DNA from: Candidatus Zixiibacteriota bacterium
Lineage (GTDB): Bacteria; Zixibacteria; MSB-5A5; GN15; JAAZOE01
Assembly (NCBI GenBank): GCA_023138975.1
Contig: JAGLON010000023.1
Coordinates: 90,518 to 154,517 of the forward strand
DNA: 64,000 nucleotides
Reading direction: 5' to 3'
In this document: positions 47,970 through 57,468 of the stretch, piece by piece
Layout: every line of letters starts with the position of its first letter
Numbering within the stretch: position 1 is the first letter of the stretch
Translations under genes and position numbers: made by a program
The notes under the pieces: generated by a model
The model's database searches: none
The model's input: the letters and a program-made list of their open reading frames with translations, nothing else
Told to the model about the DNA's origin: nothing

Positions 47970-48146
47970 TTAAGTTGGTTTTGTCATCCTCTCAAATTCA
48001 TCTGGGCTTTTGTAACCCAAGCTTGAGTGACGACGTTTACAGTTATAGGACATTTCAATATAATCAAATATTTTCAGTATCGCATCCTTTCGTGTCATAA
48101 AATATTCATGATAAATTAACTCGGTCTTCAAACTCCCAATGAATAT
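47970..48146 (-). pseudogene. IS3-family transposase (OrfB) C-terminal remnant
   Basis: The reading FIGSLKTELIYHEYFMTR then SSLGYKSPDEFERM matches the C-terminus of IS3-family OrfB transposases (FFGSLKTELIYHE...RRHSSLGYKSPDEF). The 5' four-fifths of the gene is missing, and the homology stops within a few bases of the tRNA-like gene at 48150. It is a remnant only. Confidence 0.85.
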
Positions 48147-48149
48147 TAA

Positions 48150-48263
48150 GGTCCCATTGTCCAATGGCTAAGACATCTCGTTTACATGTAAACTCGGGGA
48201 ATAAAAAGAACTCTAAGTTTGTTAAAAACCGAGACGATCGCAGTTCGATTCTGCGTGGGACCA
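48150..48263 (+). tRNA. tRNA-Val-like gene with 42-nt insertion in the anticodon loop
   Basis: The 7-bp acceptor stem (48150-48156 with 48256-48262) is perfect. The D-arm has GG in its loop and one mismatch. The anticodon stem TCTCG/CGAGA (48176-48180 with 48230-48234) and the T-arm CGCAG/CTGCG with loop TTCGATT are perfect. The anticodon loop is 49 nt instead of 7. It starts TTTACAT, which would give anticodon TAC (Val). The extra bases can fold into a 7-bp hairpin (48188-48194 with 48216-48222). No CCA is encoded. It may be an intron-bearing tRNA, a disrupted pseudogene or an integration scar. Confidence 0.55.
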
Positions 48264-48651
48264 TTGAGACAAACAAGAAAAAGAATAAATAATTGAATGT
48301 GATGATTTAACAATTAATTAAAATCATCGTCGTGCTTCTGATCATTATTGAATAGACGCCCTCGAATCATAATTATTAATGACAATAATCTAGGAGAGTT
48401 TTGGCAATACCCATTTTACTATTATATATTGCTTTGACAGGGAGGCATACATCTCACTAAGCTGGTAGTAGATAATGATCGCATTGGGTTATCGCATAGC
48501 ATGAGATTGTCTTTTCGGATACAGCATGTGAACTTTGTAGCACTTTCATTGACAATAAATTTCACTATAGGGAAGAAAAACTATCTTCGATTGTATAATA
48601 TATATGGATAAGTAGTGTCTACTAATAATAATGCTAATTGTTTGAAAATTC
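48264..48651. other. Intergenic region between tRNA-like gene and RHS gene
   Basis: No gene is visible in these 388 AT-rich bases. The right end leads into the RHS promoter. Confidence 0.5.
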
Positions 48652-48681
48652 TTGACAGATTGATTGTATTTGTAGTATTAT
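48652..48681 (+). promoter_or_regulatory. Putative promoter of the RHS gene
   Basis: TTGACA (48652-48657) and TATTAT (48676-48681) are separated by 18 bases, 43 bases before the GTG start. Confidence 0.5.
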
Positions 48682-48723
48682 AGTATAATATATAGTGCGC
48701 ATCTGGGGGCGCTTGGAGGGATT

Positions 48724-51700
48724 GTGAAGATTAAATCATCTTTGGTTCTACTTGGGGTTATCTGTTTCGTTATTCTAAATATATTTATTTCATTTTCATT
48801 TTCACAAGATGAACCGTCGGAAAATAGTTGGAGTACTGTTTCTGATGCCTCTGGTATGTTCAATGAGAGAGGCTATTTGAAATCTAATTCCTTTAGCCTT
48901 GATGGTAATGAAGTAATTAATGATTTCAATGGTAACTTAATTTATACACAGAGACTATGGTATGAACCGGTCACACAAAACGGTGTCCATTTCGATTTAA
49001 AGCTGTCATATAATGGCTCTGTCGGGCATTTATCAAGTAATGGATTCACAAAATACGGAAATCTTGGCAATGACAAACACCACTCATTAAACTTGCCTGA
49101 GTGGATAATTTCTGTCAATAATATCGCCATTCAGACTTTCAATTTCGAAAATGAAAGAGTTACCTGGGCAACTGGTGGAGATACCACAAATTTTATTGCA
49201 CAAAATGATGATGTTAATACATTAATAAATGGATATCACAGCTGCGTAACCCATAATGATACCCAAGATAGCATATATGCAACACTTTCGATTTTGTTGG
49301 GCGATGGATCAGTAAGGCAGTATTATAGCGATAATCGTGGCTCATATGATACAACTGGTACGCTATCTGATAGAATCTTTTGGACTGTGTATACGGGGGA
49401 ATATCGAACACTTTCAAAAGATGACAAATCCCGTGGTTTTGTTGATGGTCGCGATAGTACTTTTACTATTTTTAATGGAGATGGATCAAAAACAGTATTC
49501 CAATTCTATATCCCAGAATGGAAAACCAAATTAGTTGATCCGCATTGTGTTGCTCATGCTTTTATTATGCTATTACCTATAAAGTTTGAAGACAAGTTTG
49601 GTGATGTCATCTCTATAGGCTACGAAGATCAATTTCAAAATAATACAATTTATGGCAGACCTTTTGTCTGGTATGCGGGATCATGTTTATTTGATTGGGG
49701 TACATTGTTGACCGGTTGGACTGGCGGTACATTAAAACTGCAAGACTTTTATGATAGCGATTATCCTGTGCGGTATGAAATAAAGTTCAGTGATGGTTAT
49801 TCGTGGCAAGGAGTATCAAGGTACGATGAGAAAAACAGAGGTTTTGTTCGTGAAGTAAAAGACTATATCGGCAGAAAAGTTGCCTTTGAATATGACGCCT
49901 ATCTCCGTAAAGGGGATGGTTTTAGAGATGAACCTCAAGACTATGATTTCTGTGTAGTTGATACGGTAAATATAACAAAACGTACAGCAAGAACAGCAAG
50001 ATTAGTTATTCCAAGATTAAGTAAAATCACTTATCCCGATAGTGGGTTCACTAGACTAAGTTACTACGATCATGGCAACTCATTGAATTTCAATGACTCC
50101 TTAAATGTGGACTTAACTCCTCCGGGATTGTGTAATTCATATGAATATGCTCCTTGTATCAGAACAGATGTGTTTGATACACTGGGTAGGGATCCATTTT
50201 ATACTAATATGGTAGTTTCAGCAAAGCGTTATTTTTCTGATAGTACGCTAATTTCAAATGATAGTCTGATCTTTTTCTGGGATACAACAAGCAACTTTAA
50301 TCTGGATGGAGGTGATGAATTTTACACTGAGAGAATCTATGGCGATGGTAACTTCCAATCTGACGATACTCAATATCGCAAATTTTACTATGCTCAATAT
50401 TGGGAAAAGGGACCATTTAGTAGTGAGGAACGTGATAGAGGTTGGACAACAAAGCAATTCAAGGTAGAAACCGGGTATTTAATAGGAGAAACCCGCATAC
50501 TAGAAACCACAAATAAATACTACAACTTGAGAATGATGACTTTTGAAATTGATAGTGTAATTACCGAGAAGGATGGTATAACTACCAAAGAAACCTATCT
50601 TTACAAATACACTGGCATTCGAACAGACCAAAAGGTGAATCTTCTTAATTGGACTGCGACTATTGATAGTTGGGGACAGATGACTCAGAAGTTCTATAAT
50701 ACTTCATATCTAGATATTTACAATGACACCAATGAAGTGTTTAACTACTTTGATGTCAGTTTAGTTGACTCATCTTTTCATGTTGTTCTTGATTCACTTG
50801 ATGATGGAGCCGATTCTTCTGGTCATCCAAGTAGGTATGATACAATTCCCTATTACACAACAATACTTAATCGATCTGAAACGGACTACTATGATAGCTC
50901 ATCTTCTACTGGATTCATTGGGCAAGTAGAAAAATCCCGTAGCTTTATTATAGAAAATAACGTGCTAACTGATACCTCTGAAACTACTTACGAGTATCTT
51001 AAAAATTCAGAGTACTTTTTCTGTGATGGCAACCTCCGCAAAGTTGAAAATGCACTTGGAGATTCAACAATATATCAATACTACGACCAAGATTATCATG
51101 TGAATAAATGGTTGGCCTTTGATAGTGCGATACAAACTGATCTGTCGCATCCTTCAAATTTGTTTGCTTGGGGGCGCAAGACATCATTTATATCAAATGA
51201 TATCTATGGTTGGGATACTGTGATAAATGTTCGCGAAGTAACAGATTCTACTATTCGAGTTTTTGCCAGTGCCGCCGGTGGCGGGAGTGTAGTTACTAAA
51301 TGCGATACCATCCTTGTTGCACAGGATGTGCCTTATAGATTAATGTTGCCTTCTGCTCCCTCACCATGTCCTACTGGTGCATATTCACAAATTACTCTTA
51401 ATAATTCAGGAACACCACTGTATAAAATTGAATGTGGGGACAGTGTCGATTCTTATCGGGATACAATAAGTGTTGAGCCAGGTGATGTGCTTGAGATTAA
51501 AGTAGATGGTGGAAGTTTAAAATCTAACTTCTATGTTAAGGGATACTTCACTCATCGGGTGAGTTTTGATACTCTCTATGACACTGTAGGTGTGCGTGAC
51601 CAAAATGCCATTACCTCTAATCGCAGAATGGATAGGTTTGGGAATCCCGAATCAATCACCAGTACAAATGGGTTTATCTCCGAAATCTACTATGATGATA

Positions 51701-54700
51701 TTAAAAGAGTTAAAAGAGGTGTTCTTCCCGGGAACTTTCCTCCTACAGATTATTTCGATACGTTAGAAATTTATGATATTGCTATAACTTATTCTTCCAG
51801 CGATGGGATTGTGAACAAATATGATGGTGATATCTCATATTGCGATTCCAGTATACTGGAAGTCCTGTTTGAAATCTCCAATGCCCCTCCTGACAAAGCA
51901 CCACCAGATGAAATAGAATGGAGAGGTGCGTATTTACCTTTTGCTAACCCTTATAATATTCAACCTGAAGAGAATGTGTCTTTTGTGGAGGTCGATACTG
52001 CTTACTTGAACATTTATTGTCTTAGTTCAGTAGGAGCTGCTAATTCAGTCAGGTTTCATAAGATATCGCAAACTGATTTAGTGTGTGGCAGTGTTCCGAT
52101 TGGCGATTTAGATTTTACATACACTCTTCAAGTTGGCTGGAATAGGATACCGTTAACAGATGGTACAAATATTGCTTCCATTGCTATTCTACCCAGTGAA
52201 GATCATGAAGGTGATCAAAAAGTCCAATTTGCATCCTCAGAATATGCTGACAGCGACTACTGGCCTTGGTTGGAAGTATATTGTAATAAGTTCAGCCATA
52301 GTGTAACGGATTCTATTTTCACAATGCGTTATGACTATAAAGATAAATGTCTGGATAATGAAAACTCAAGTGTCAGCATAGCTATCAGAGCAGATTACGA
52401 TAGATTTGCGCCGACTTCAAAGGCTGTCTTTGATGATTTAGGTCGATTGAATCAAACGACTGTGTATGATTCTTTATTTACAGACTCTACCTATACACTC
52501 TCTGAATATGATTTTGCAAATCGAGTTGTCACCAGTACAGATCAATTGGGATACGAAACGGATGCCGAGTATGATGCATTGGGGAGAGGAACCAAGTCAA
52601 TCTTTCCTGATTCAGCTAACTCTGATACCCGAATTGAATATACAGGAGTTACATTAGCCAGTTTAGGGCTTAGTTCTTCAGTAGACAGTGCGAGTGCCTT
52701 TTTATTCGACATGCCTAATCAGAACCTCTTTAAAACAACCTCCTTTAATGAAGATAATAAGTACGTAAAACAGTACTCAGATATAAATGGTAATGTGAGA
52801 ATTAGCCTAAGAACTGATGGAACAAACTTACTTTATACATATTTTGACTATGATGAATTTGGAAGAAATACACTTGTTATCAAGCCAGAAGGTGATTCTG
52901 TTCAATATAGGTATAACAATCTTGGATGGTTACTTAAAGAATGGGCTGCTGATTATGATACTATCTTTTATGAATATGACAAACTTGGACGAATGATTGC
53001 CAGCAGAGACGGAAATCTTTCAGCACTTTGTGACGATACTCTTACATACTGGTCATATATTGACTATGATGCTATTGGAAGAGTATTAGAAACTGGCGAA
53101 ATGGTAATCGATAGCAATGGCGTTGATGACTTTGATACCACGAAATCACCGATTAATGATTTCTTCTATGATCAGGATGCTTATGAAAACTCTAATGGTC
53201 TAACATCACTAGTTTATTCTAATGGTAATGGATATGAGTATGGAGAAGAGTATAATTATGATGCCAGAGGTCGGCTAAAAAACCAAACTAATCACTTTGA
53301 ACCAACAATGGATTCTACTACCTATGATTCAACTTATGTCTCACGTTATCATGAAGGAGGTGTTGATTCTGCTCTGTTTGTTCTCCAAAAGGATTGTGAG
53401 CTTGAATATAAGCTGAAAATTGATCCTTCTGTAGATTTAGACTCTTACATTACTATAAAAAAACGGCACAATAATGAAACCTTTATCGATTCAATCTCTA
53501 TCGAGGAAATATGTCCTGAGTGTATTCGAATAACAAAAATTGATACAGTCAATTGTATTGCCAATGACACTATTGTGCTGTTTATAAATATAGATAGTAC
53601 AGGAAGCGATCCCAGCTTTGCAGATTTCTATGCTATGGCTCGTTATCAATATTATAATAGGGATCAGTACTTCTTAAAAGAGGGAAAAGAGTTTGATGTC
53701 TCATTTGAGTATAATCATGCAGATCAGCTAATAAAACTCACTTATCCTGACGGTTCGATAGTTACTTATGAGTATGATAATCGGGGAAGGTTACAATATG
53801 TGGGAGATGAATCTGATACTGCCAAATACGCTTGCCTGAAGTATACAGATAGAAATGAGCTTGAGCAATTAATACTGCGAACTAATATACTCGATGTTGA
53901 TACAAACCTTCAAGTAATTGATTATGCTTATAATGCTAGGGGATGGCTCAATAGTATTAACAATGGGACTTCAAGCTCAAGTGCTCCAGATGATTTGTTT
54001 GGTCAGCAACTCTTCTATTATGGGCATCCTGATAGTACCTCATGGCCTGACTATTATAATGGAAATATAGGCGGTCAAATGCTCGATTTTCAGGGTTCAA
54101 ACACATATGCCTATAGCTATAGCTATGATGACATTGACCGTTTGACAGAATCCCGTTATGAGACAGATTCAATGGGATGGCTTGATGAAACTTTCAGTTA
54201 TGATAAAAATGGAAATATCCTAACTCGGAAGTACAGCACTTCTTTTTATGATACAATTGCGTATAACTATACGACCGGAACAAATCAACTCTCAAGCTAT
54301 ATAAAAGGAAAGGGTAGAGTTGCTCATACTTCAATTCTACTATATGATTCTTGTGGGAATTTAGCTTTTGATAGCGGCAGAGGAGTTGAATATAAGCATG
54401 ATATCTATAACCAGTTAGATACCGCTAAATTTTATCCTGAATATGCAGAGCGTCTTGATTTAGCATTTGGCTATAATATTGACAGATTACGTATTTACAA
54501 AGACTATCATTATACTTATCTTGATAGTTGTGATGGCTCAGGCGGAGGCAGCAGTGCTAGCAGTGGTGGCGGGATTGGGAGTTATGGACTTGATCTGGAT
54601 TCTGTCTTTGGTGGGGCAATGATGGAATCTGGAGGAGATTCGCTTTGTAGGTACTATGACAATACTAGGACATTATATATAAGGGAAAAACTAGGTGGGA

Positions 54701-55611
54701 AGGTCTTGGCTGAATATGATGATAAAACAGATTCCCTACTATTTACGTATATTTATGCAGGTGATAAGAGGATAGCGATGCGCGATAAGACCGGAAATCT
54801 TCATTTTTATCTGAGTGACCATCTCGGTTCGACGAGACTAGTTATTGATTCAGACGGTACTGTTAATGACCACTACGACCGGTACTTTGCATTCGGTGAT
54901 GCTTCAAGCCAGACTGTCTCTACTGAACAGAAATTCAGGTACACTTCTAAGCCGTATGACGATGAGGGACCTTTTGACTTATACTACTATGGAGCCAGAT
55001 ATTATAATCCACTGCTAGGTAGATTCATTGCAATTGATCCACTACGGAGTAAATATCCTGGGTGGAATCCGTATGCGTACTGTAGGAATAACCCAATCCG
55101 CAGAATTGATCCGGATGGGAAAGCAAGTGCAGCACCAGTTGTTGTACCTGCAGGTGCTTTACCAGCCCCTCCGCCTTTTACAGTTAAGCCAAATACTTTG
55201 AAGAAAATTGGTAGAGCAATTAAGAAACAAGTTGTGGAGAATGTAATTCAGCTCGCAGTGGTGGCTGCCGTTGTCGGTGTTATAGTATATGAAGCATCAT
55301 CTGGTAACTTACTCAGGAATACTGGGAAACGGAATAGAGGTAAAGCAAAATACGTACGTAAGAAACCTCGGCAAACACATACTAAGGCCAAGGACAAAAA
55401 ACCAGAACAGCCGGGTGGTGACCCAAAACCAGTCCCCCCTGACCAAAACCCTGAGCCCGACATTTTACCAAAAGGACCACTCAACGAGGATTTGTCTGGA
55501 ACTCCGGCTGACTATACAACATATGGTGGAGCTGCTAGCATCCCTACAGTGGAGGCTAAGACCGATGATGATAAAGACAAAGAGGTAAGTGAAAATAAAA
55601 ATCAGGAGTAA
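48724..55611 (+). CDS. Giant secreted RHS/YD-repeat protein
   Basis: The 2295-residue protein starts with a signal peptide (MKIKSSLVLLGVICFVILNI...), has many YD-type repeats (EYDKLGRMI, EYDNRGRLQY, YDKNGNIL), and an RHS-associated core at about residues 2030-2135 (DHLGSTRLVIDSDG, YGARYYNPLLGRFIAIDP, NNPIRRIDPDGK). RHS proteins form shells that enclose C-terminal toxins. Here the 160-residue tail has a hydrophobic segment (VIQLAVVAAVVGVIVYEAS) and a Lys/Pro-rich stretch, with no toxin motif I recognise. The start is GTG after GGAGGG. It is the largest gene of the island and is very AT-rich. Confidence 0.9.
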   Translation: MKIKSSLVLLGVICFVILNIFISFSFSQDEPSENSWSTVSDASGMFNERGYLKSNSFSLDGNEVINDFNGNLIYTQRLWYEPVTQNGVHFDLKLSYNGSVGHLSSNGFTKYGNLGNDKHHSLNLPEWIISVNNIAIQTFNFENERVTWATGGDTTNFIAQNDDVNTLINGYHSCVTHNDTQDSIYATLSILLGDGSVRQYYSDNRGSYDTTGTLSDRIFWTVYTGEYRTLSKDDKSRGFVDGRDSTFTIFNGDGSKTVFQFYIPEWKTKLVDPHCVAHAFIMLLPIKFEDKFGDVISIGYEDQFQNNTIYGRPFVWYAGSCLFDWGTLLTGWTGGTLKLQDFYDSDYPVRYEIKFSDGYSWQGVSRYDEKNRGFVREVKDYIGRKVAFEYDAYLRKGDGFRDEPQDYDFCVVDTVNITKRTARTARLVIPRLSKITYPDSGFTRLSYYDHGNSLNFNDSLNVDLTPPGLCNSYEYAPCIRTDVFDTLGRDPFYTNMVVSAKRYFSDSTLISNDSLIFFWDTTSNFNLDGGDEFYTERIYGDGNFQSDDTQYRKFYYAQYWEKGPFSSEERDRGWTTKQFKVETGYLIGETRILETTNKYYNLRMMTFEIDSVITEKDGITTKETYLYKYTGIRTDQKVNLLNWTATIDSWGQMTQKFYNTSYLDIYNDTNEVFNYFDVSLVDSSFHVVLDSLDDGADSSGHPSRYDTIPYYTTILNRSETDYYDSSSSTGFIGQVEKSRSFIIENNVLTDTSETTYEYLKNSEYFFCDGNLRKVENALGDSTIYQYYDQDYHVNKWLAFDSAIQTDLSHPSNLFAWGRKTSFISNDIYGWDTVINVREVTDSTIRVFASAAGGGSVVTKCDTILVAQDVPYRLMLPSAPSPCPTGAYSQITLNNSGTPLYKIECGDSVDSYRDTISVEPGDVLEIKVDGGSLKSNFYVKGYFTHRVSFDTLYDTVGVRDQNAITSNRRMDRFGNPESITSTNGFISEIYYDDIKRVKRGVLPGNFPPTDYFDTLEIYDIAITYSSSDGIVNKYDGDISYCDSSILEVLFEISNAPPDKAPPDEIEWRGAYLPFANPYNIQPEENVSFVEVDTAYLNIYCLSSVGAANSVRFHKISQTDLVCGSVPIGDLDFTYTLQVGWNRIPLTDGTNIASIAILPSEDHEGDQKVQFASSEYADSDYWPWLEVYCNKFSHSVTDSIFTMRYDYKDKCLDNENSSVSIAIRADYDRFAPTSKAVFDDLGRLNQTTVYDSLFTDSTYTLSEYDFANRVVTSTDQLGYETDAEYDALGRGTKSIFPDSANSDTRIEYTGVTLASLGLSSSVDSASAFLFDMPNQNLFKTTSFNEDNKYVKQYSDINGNVRISLRTDGTNLLYTYFDYDEFGRNTLVIKPEGDSVQYRYNNLGWLLKEWAADYDTIFYEYDKLGRMIASRDGNLSALCDDTLTYWSYIDYDAIGRVLETGEMVIDSNGVDDFDTTKSPINDFFYDQDAYENSNGLTSLVYSNGNGYEYGEEYNYDARGRLKNQTNHFEPTMDSTTYDSTYVSRYHEGGVDSALFVLQKDCELEYKLKIDPSVDLDSYITIKKRHNNETFIDSISIEEICPECIRITKIDTVNCIANDTIVLFINIDSTGSDPSFADFYAMARYQYYNRDQYFLKEGKEFDVSFEYNHADQLIKLTYPDGSIVTYEYDNRGRLQYVGDESDTAKYACLKYTDRNELEQLILRTNILDVDTNLQVIDYAYNARGWLNSINNGTSSSSAPDDLFGQQLFYYGHPDSTSWPDYYNGNIGGQMLDFQGSNTYAYSYSYDDIDRLTESRYETDSMGWLDETFSYDKNGNILTRKYSTSFYDTIAYNYTTGTNQLSSYIKGKGRVAHTSILLYDSCGNLAFDSGRGVEYKHDIYNQLDTAKFYPEYAERLDLAFGYNIDRLRIYKDYHYTYLDSCDGSGGGSSASSGGGIGSYGLDLDSVFGGAMMESGGDSLCRYYDNTRTLYIREKLGGKVLAEYDDKTDSLLFTYIYAGDKRIAMRDKTGNLHFYLSDHLGSTRLVIDSDGTVNDHYDRYFAFGDASSQTVSTEQKFRYTSKPYDDEGPFDLYYYGARYYNPLLGRFIAIDPLRSKYPGWNPYAYCRNNPIRRIDPDGKASAAPVVVPAGALPAPPPFTVKPNTLKKIGRAIKKQVVENVIQLAVVAAVVGVIVYEASSGNLLRNTGKRNRGKAKYVRKKPRQTHTKAKDKKPEQPGGDPKPVPPDQNPEPDILPKGPLNEDLSGTPADYTTYGGAASIPTVEAKTDDDKDKEVSENKNQE

Positions 55612-55919
55612 GTAATTAACCATTGAGTGTAAATATGCGAATTGTTATTAAGTGTAGATATCTCAGACTAGGTGAGACAAATTGTGTTATATTGCTTATC
55701 CTAATATGGAGGTGTTTATGTTATGCTATCAAGCACGGACAGTTATGCTGAAGATGTGGTATTGACAAAGAATGAACTTTATTAGTAGATTGCAACTACA
55801 ATGATAGTTTTAGTAATATATTCTATTAGACATACATTAGATGTTAATTATGGTGAATATCAGGCATCAGTAAATAGAAGTTAATCGGCAATTGCAATCA
55901 GGAAAGGATAAATTAGAAA
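55612..55919. other. Intergenic region after the RHS gene
   Basis: These 308 bases contain no firm gene. A 20-codon frame at 55723-55785 (MLSSTDSYAEDVVLTKNELY) has a GGAGGT nine bases ahead, so a small peptide is possible but weak. Confidence 0.35.
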
Positions 55920-56828
55920 ATGAAATGTGAAATGCATTCGAGTGAAGATGCTGAAAAAATGCTTCTGGAGGCTGCGGATTATAGCGATAACTTTTTGTAT
56001 GAAAAAGCGGTTCCTTTGCTAAAGAATTTACTTGAATACCACACGGATACAATTGAGGAATGGAGTATTAGCCTTCATCTTGGTGAAAGTTATTTCTACC
56101 TTAATAAGTATAAGGACTGTCAAAAATACTTAAGAAGATGTTTAAAACTACTTCCCGATGATGAGAAAATATCAACACCATATTTGCTCTGTTATCAATA
56201 TCTCGGCTTTTCCTACTATGAACAATCCCAATACGGAAAGGCTTTAAGTAATCTGGATAAAATTTCAGATGTTCTCAGCATATATGAAGACGAAGAGCGA
56301 TATTCAGACCTCTATTTATACTATCTTAACAAGGGTAGAACTCTTATATACCTGAGGAAATTCAGTGAGGCAGTTCTTGATTTTGAGGATGCCTATAAAG
56401 CCAATTATAAAGAAGCCCAAATAACGGATGATTATGAATCATCCTATGGGGAGAGCTTAGTAAATCTTGAATTAAGTCGTGCTCATACATACCTGCATGA
56501 TTATACCAATGTCGCAAAGTATATAGAAAAAATAAAAATAGATGATCTTAATGACTGCTACAACGAATGTTACAATTATATAAAGACTCGTTATTATTCA
56601 TATAGTAAGCAATATAAGAAGGCAATAGAAATGTACCATAGAATAAAACATGACACTGAAGATAAAATATACTCAAATGATTTGCGCTATTTTATGGGGT
56701 ATATATACTATCATATGAACAAGTTTACTGAAGCAGGAAACTATTTTTCAAAAGTCAAATTGGGATATCTATGGGAGGAACAAATTATAAAGGAGTTCAA
56801 ACTATATTGCCTTAAAATAAAAGGATAA
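55920..56828 (+). CDS. TPR-repeat protein
   Basis: The 302-residue protein consists of tetratricopeptide-type helical pairs (WSISLHLGESYFYLNKYKDCQ, LLCYQYLGFSYYEQSQYGKAL, YLYYLNKGRTLIYLRKFSEA) and lacks a signal peptide or membrane helix. It probably acts as a cytoplasmic scaffold or partner-binding protein. AAAGGA precedes the ATG. It follows the RHS gene on the same strand, but the 308-base gap argues against a shared message. An immunity role for the RHS protein is speculative. Confidence 0.75.
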   Translation: MKCEMHSSEDAEKMLLEAADYSDNFLYEKAVPLLKNLLEYHTDTIEEWSISLHLGESYFYLNKYKDCQKYLRRCLKLLPDDEKISTPYLLCYQYLGFSYYEQSQYGKALSNLDKISDVLSIYEDEERYSDLYLYYLNKGRTLIYLRKFSEAVLDFEDAYKANYKEAQITDDYESSYGESLVNLELSRAHTYLHDYTNVAKYIEKIKIDDLNDCYNECYNYIKTRYYSYSKQYKKAIEMYHRIKHDTEDKIYSNDLRYFMGYIYYHMNKFTEAGNYFSKVKLGYLWEEQIIKEFKLYCLKIKG

Positions 56829-56899
56829 TTAGACACCGAGTTGAATCAGTAGATGTCCTCGAAGCCTTGTCCGTTGTTTTGCTTTTCAACAGGGACAAG

Positions 56900-57028
56900 C
56901 TATGCCCGGGTTCCAAGAACAACAGATAAGTAAGGTTTGCCCTCGTTGTCTTTGTTTTCCCAAGCAACAACATCAATACAGCCTTTGAAATCTGGCATTC
57001 TGCCTTTGACTTGTTTTTCTTTTTGCAT
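56900..57028 (-). CDS. Small DUF736-like protein
   Basis: The 42-residue product (KGRMPDFKGCIDVVAWEN then GKPYLSVVLGTRA) resembles DUF736-type and plasmid/phage small proteins with WENKDKNGxxYLSVxLG patterns. The ribosome site AAAGGAGGT is near ideal, and its leader AATTGAAAGGAGGT matches the small gene at 38315. It is short and may be a truncated member of the family. Confidence 0.6.
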   Translation of the reverse strand: MQKEKQVKGRMPDFKGCIDVVAWENKDNEGKPYLSVVLGTRA

Positions 57029-57468
57029 TTTCGTTTTACCTCCTTTCAATTTTGTAAATTTATTTTTCATAGCGTCTTAGATTTTTACTGGATAGATATG
57101 CTTTTCAATGGAAATTCTGAGAACGAACCTTCCAGAGTTGCAATGGTATTGTAAAATAGAAAAATATACTTAGCTGTGAAAATAGCGTTAAGTGAAAAAT
57201 AAATTAGAAGTTGAAAGCGAGAAGAAGAAATTGAATTATGTGTTGGAATCTAAAAAGTAGTAGATAAGTTGTTGAGTTAATAGTTTTATTGAAAGGATTG
57301 TAGCTTTGTATAAGGTTGCATTAATACCATAACTCCTTGGACAGTTTGAAAGGTCACGAATATGTGCATAGAAATATATTGTCTGAAGTAATCATATTGT
57401 TTATTATATGCGTGCCAGACTGGATTGATTGGTCGATTTGTAGAGAACTATTTAACAATGGTTGGGAA
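57029..57468. other. AT-rich intergenic region
   Basis: No gene is supported here. In its right part (57337-57468) an in-frame TTG would extend the downstream TPR protein, but it has no ribosome site. Confidence 0.4.
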
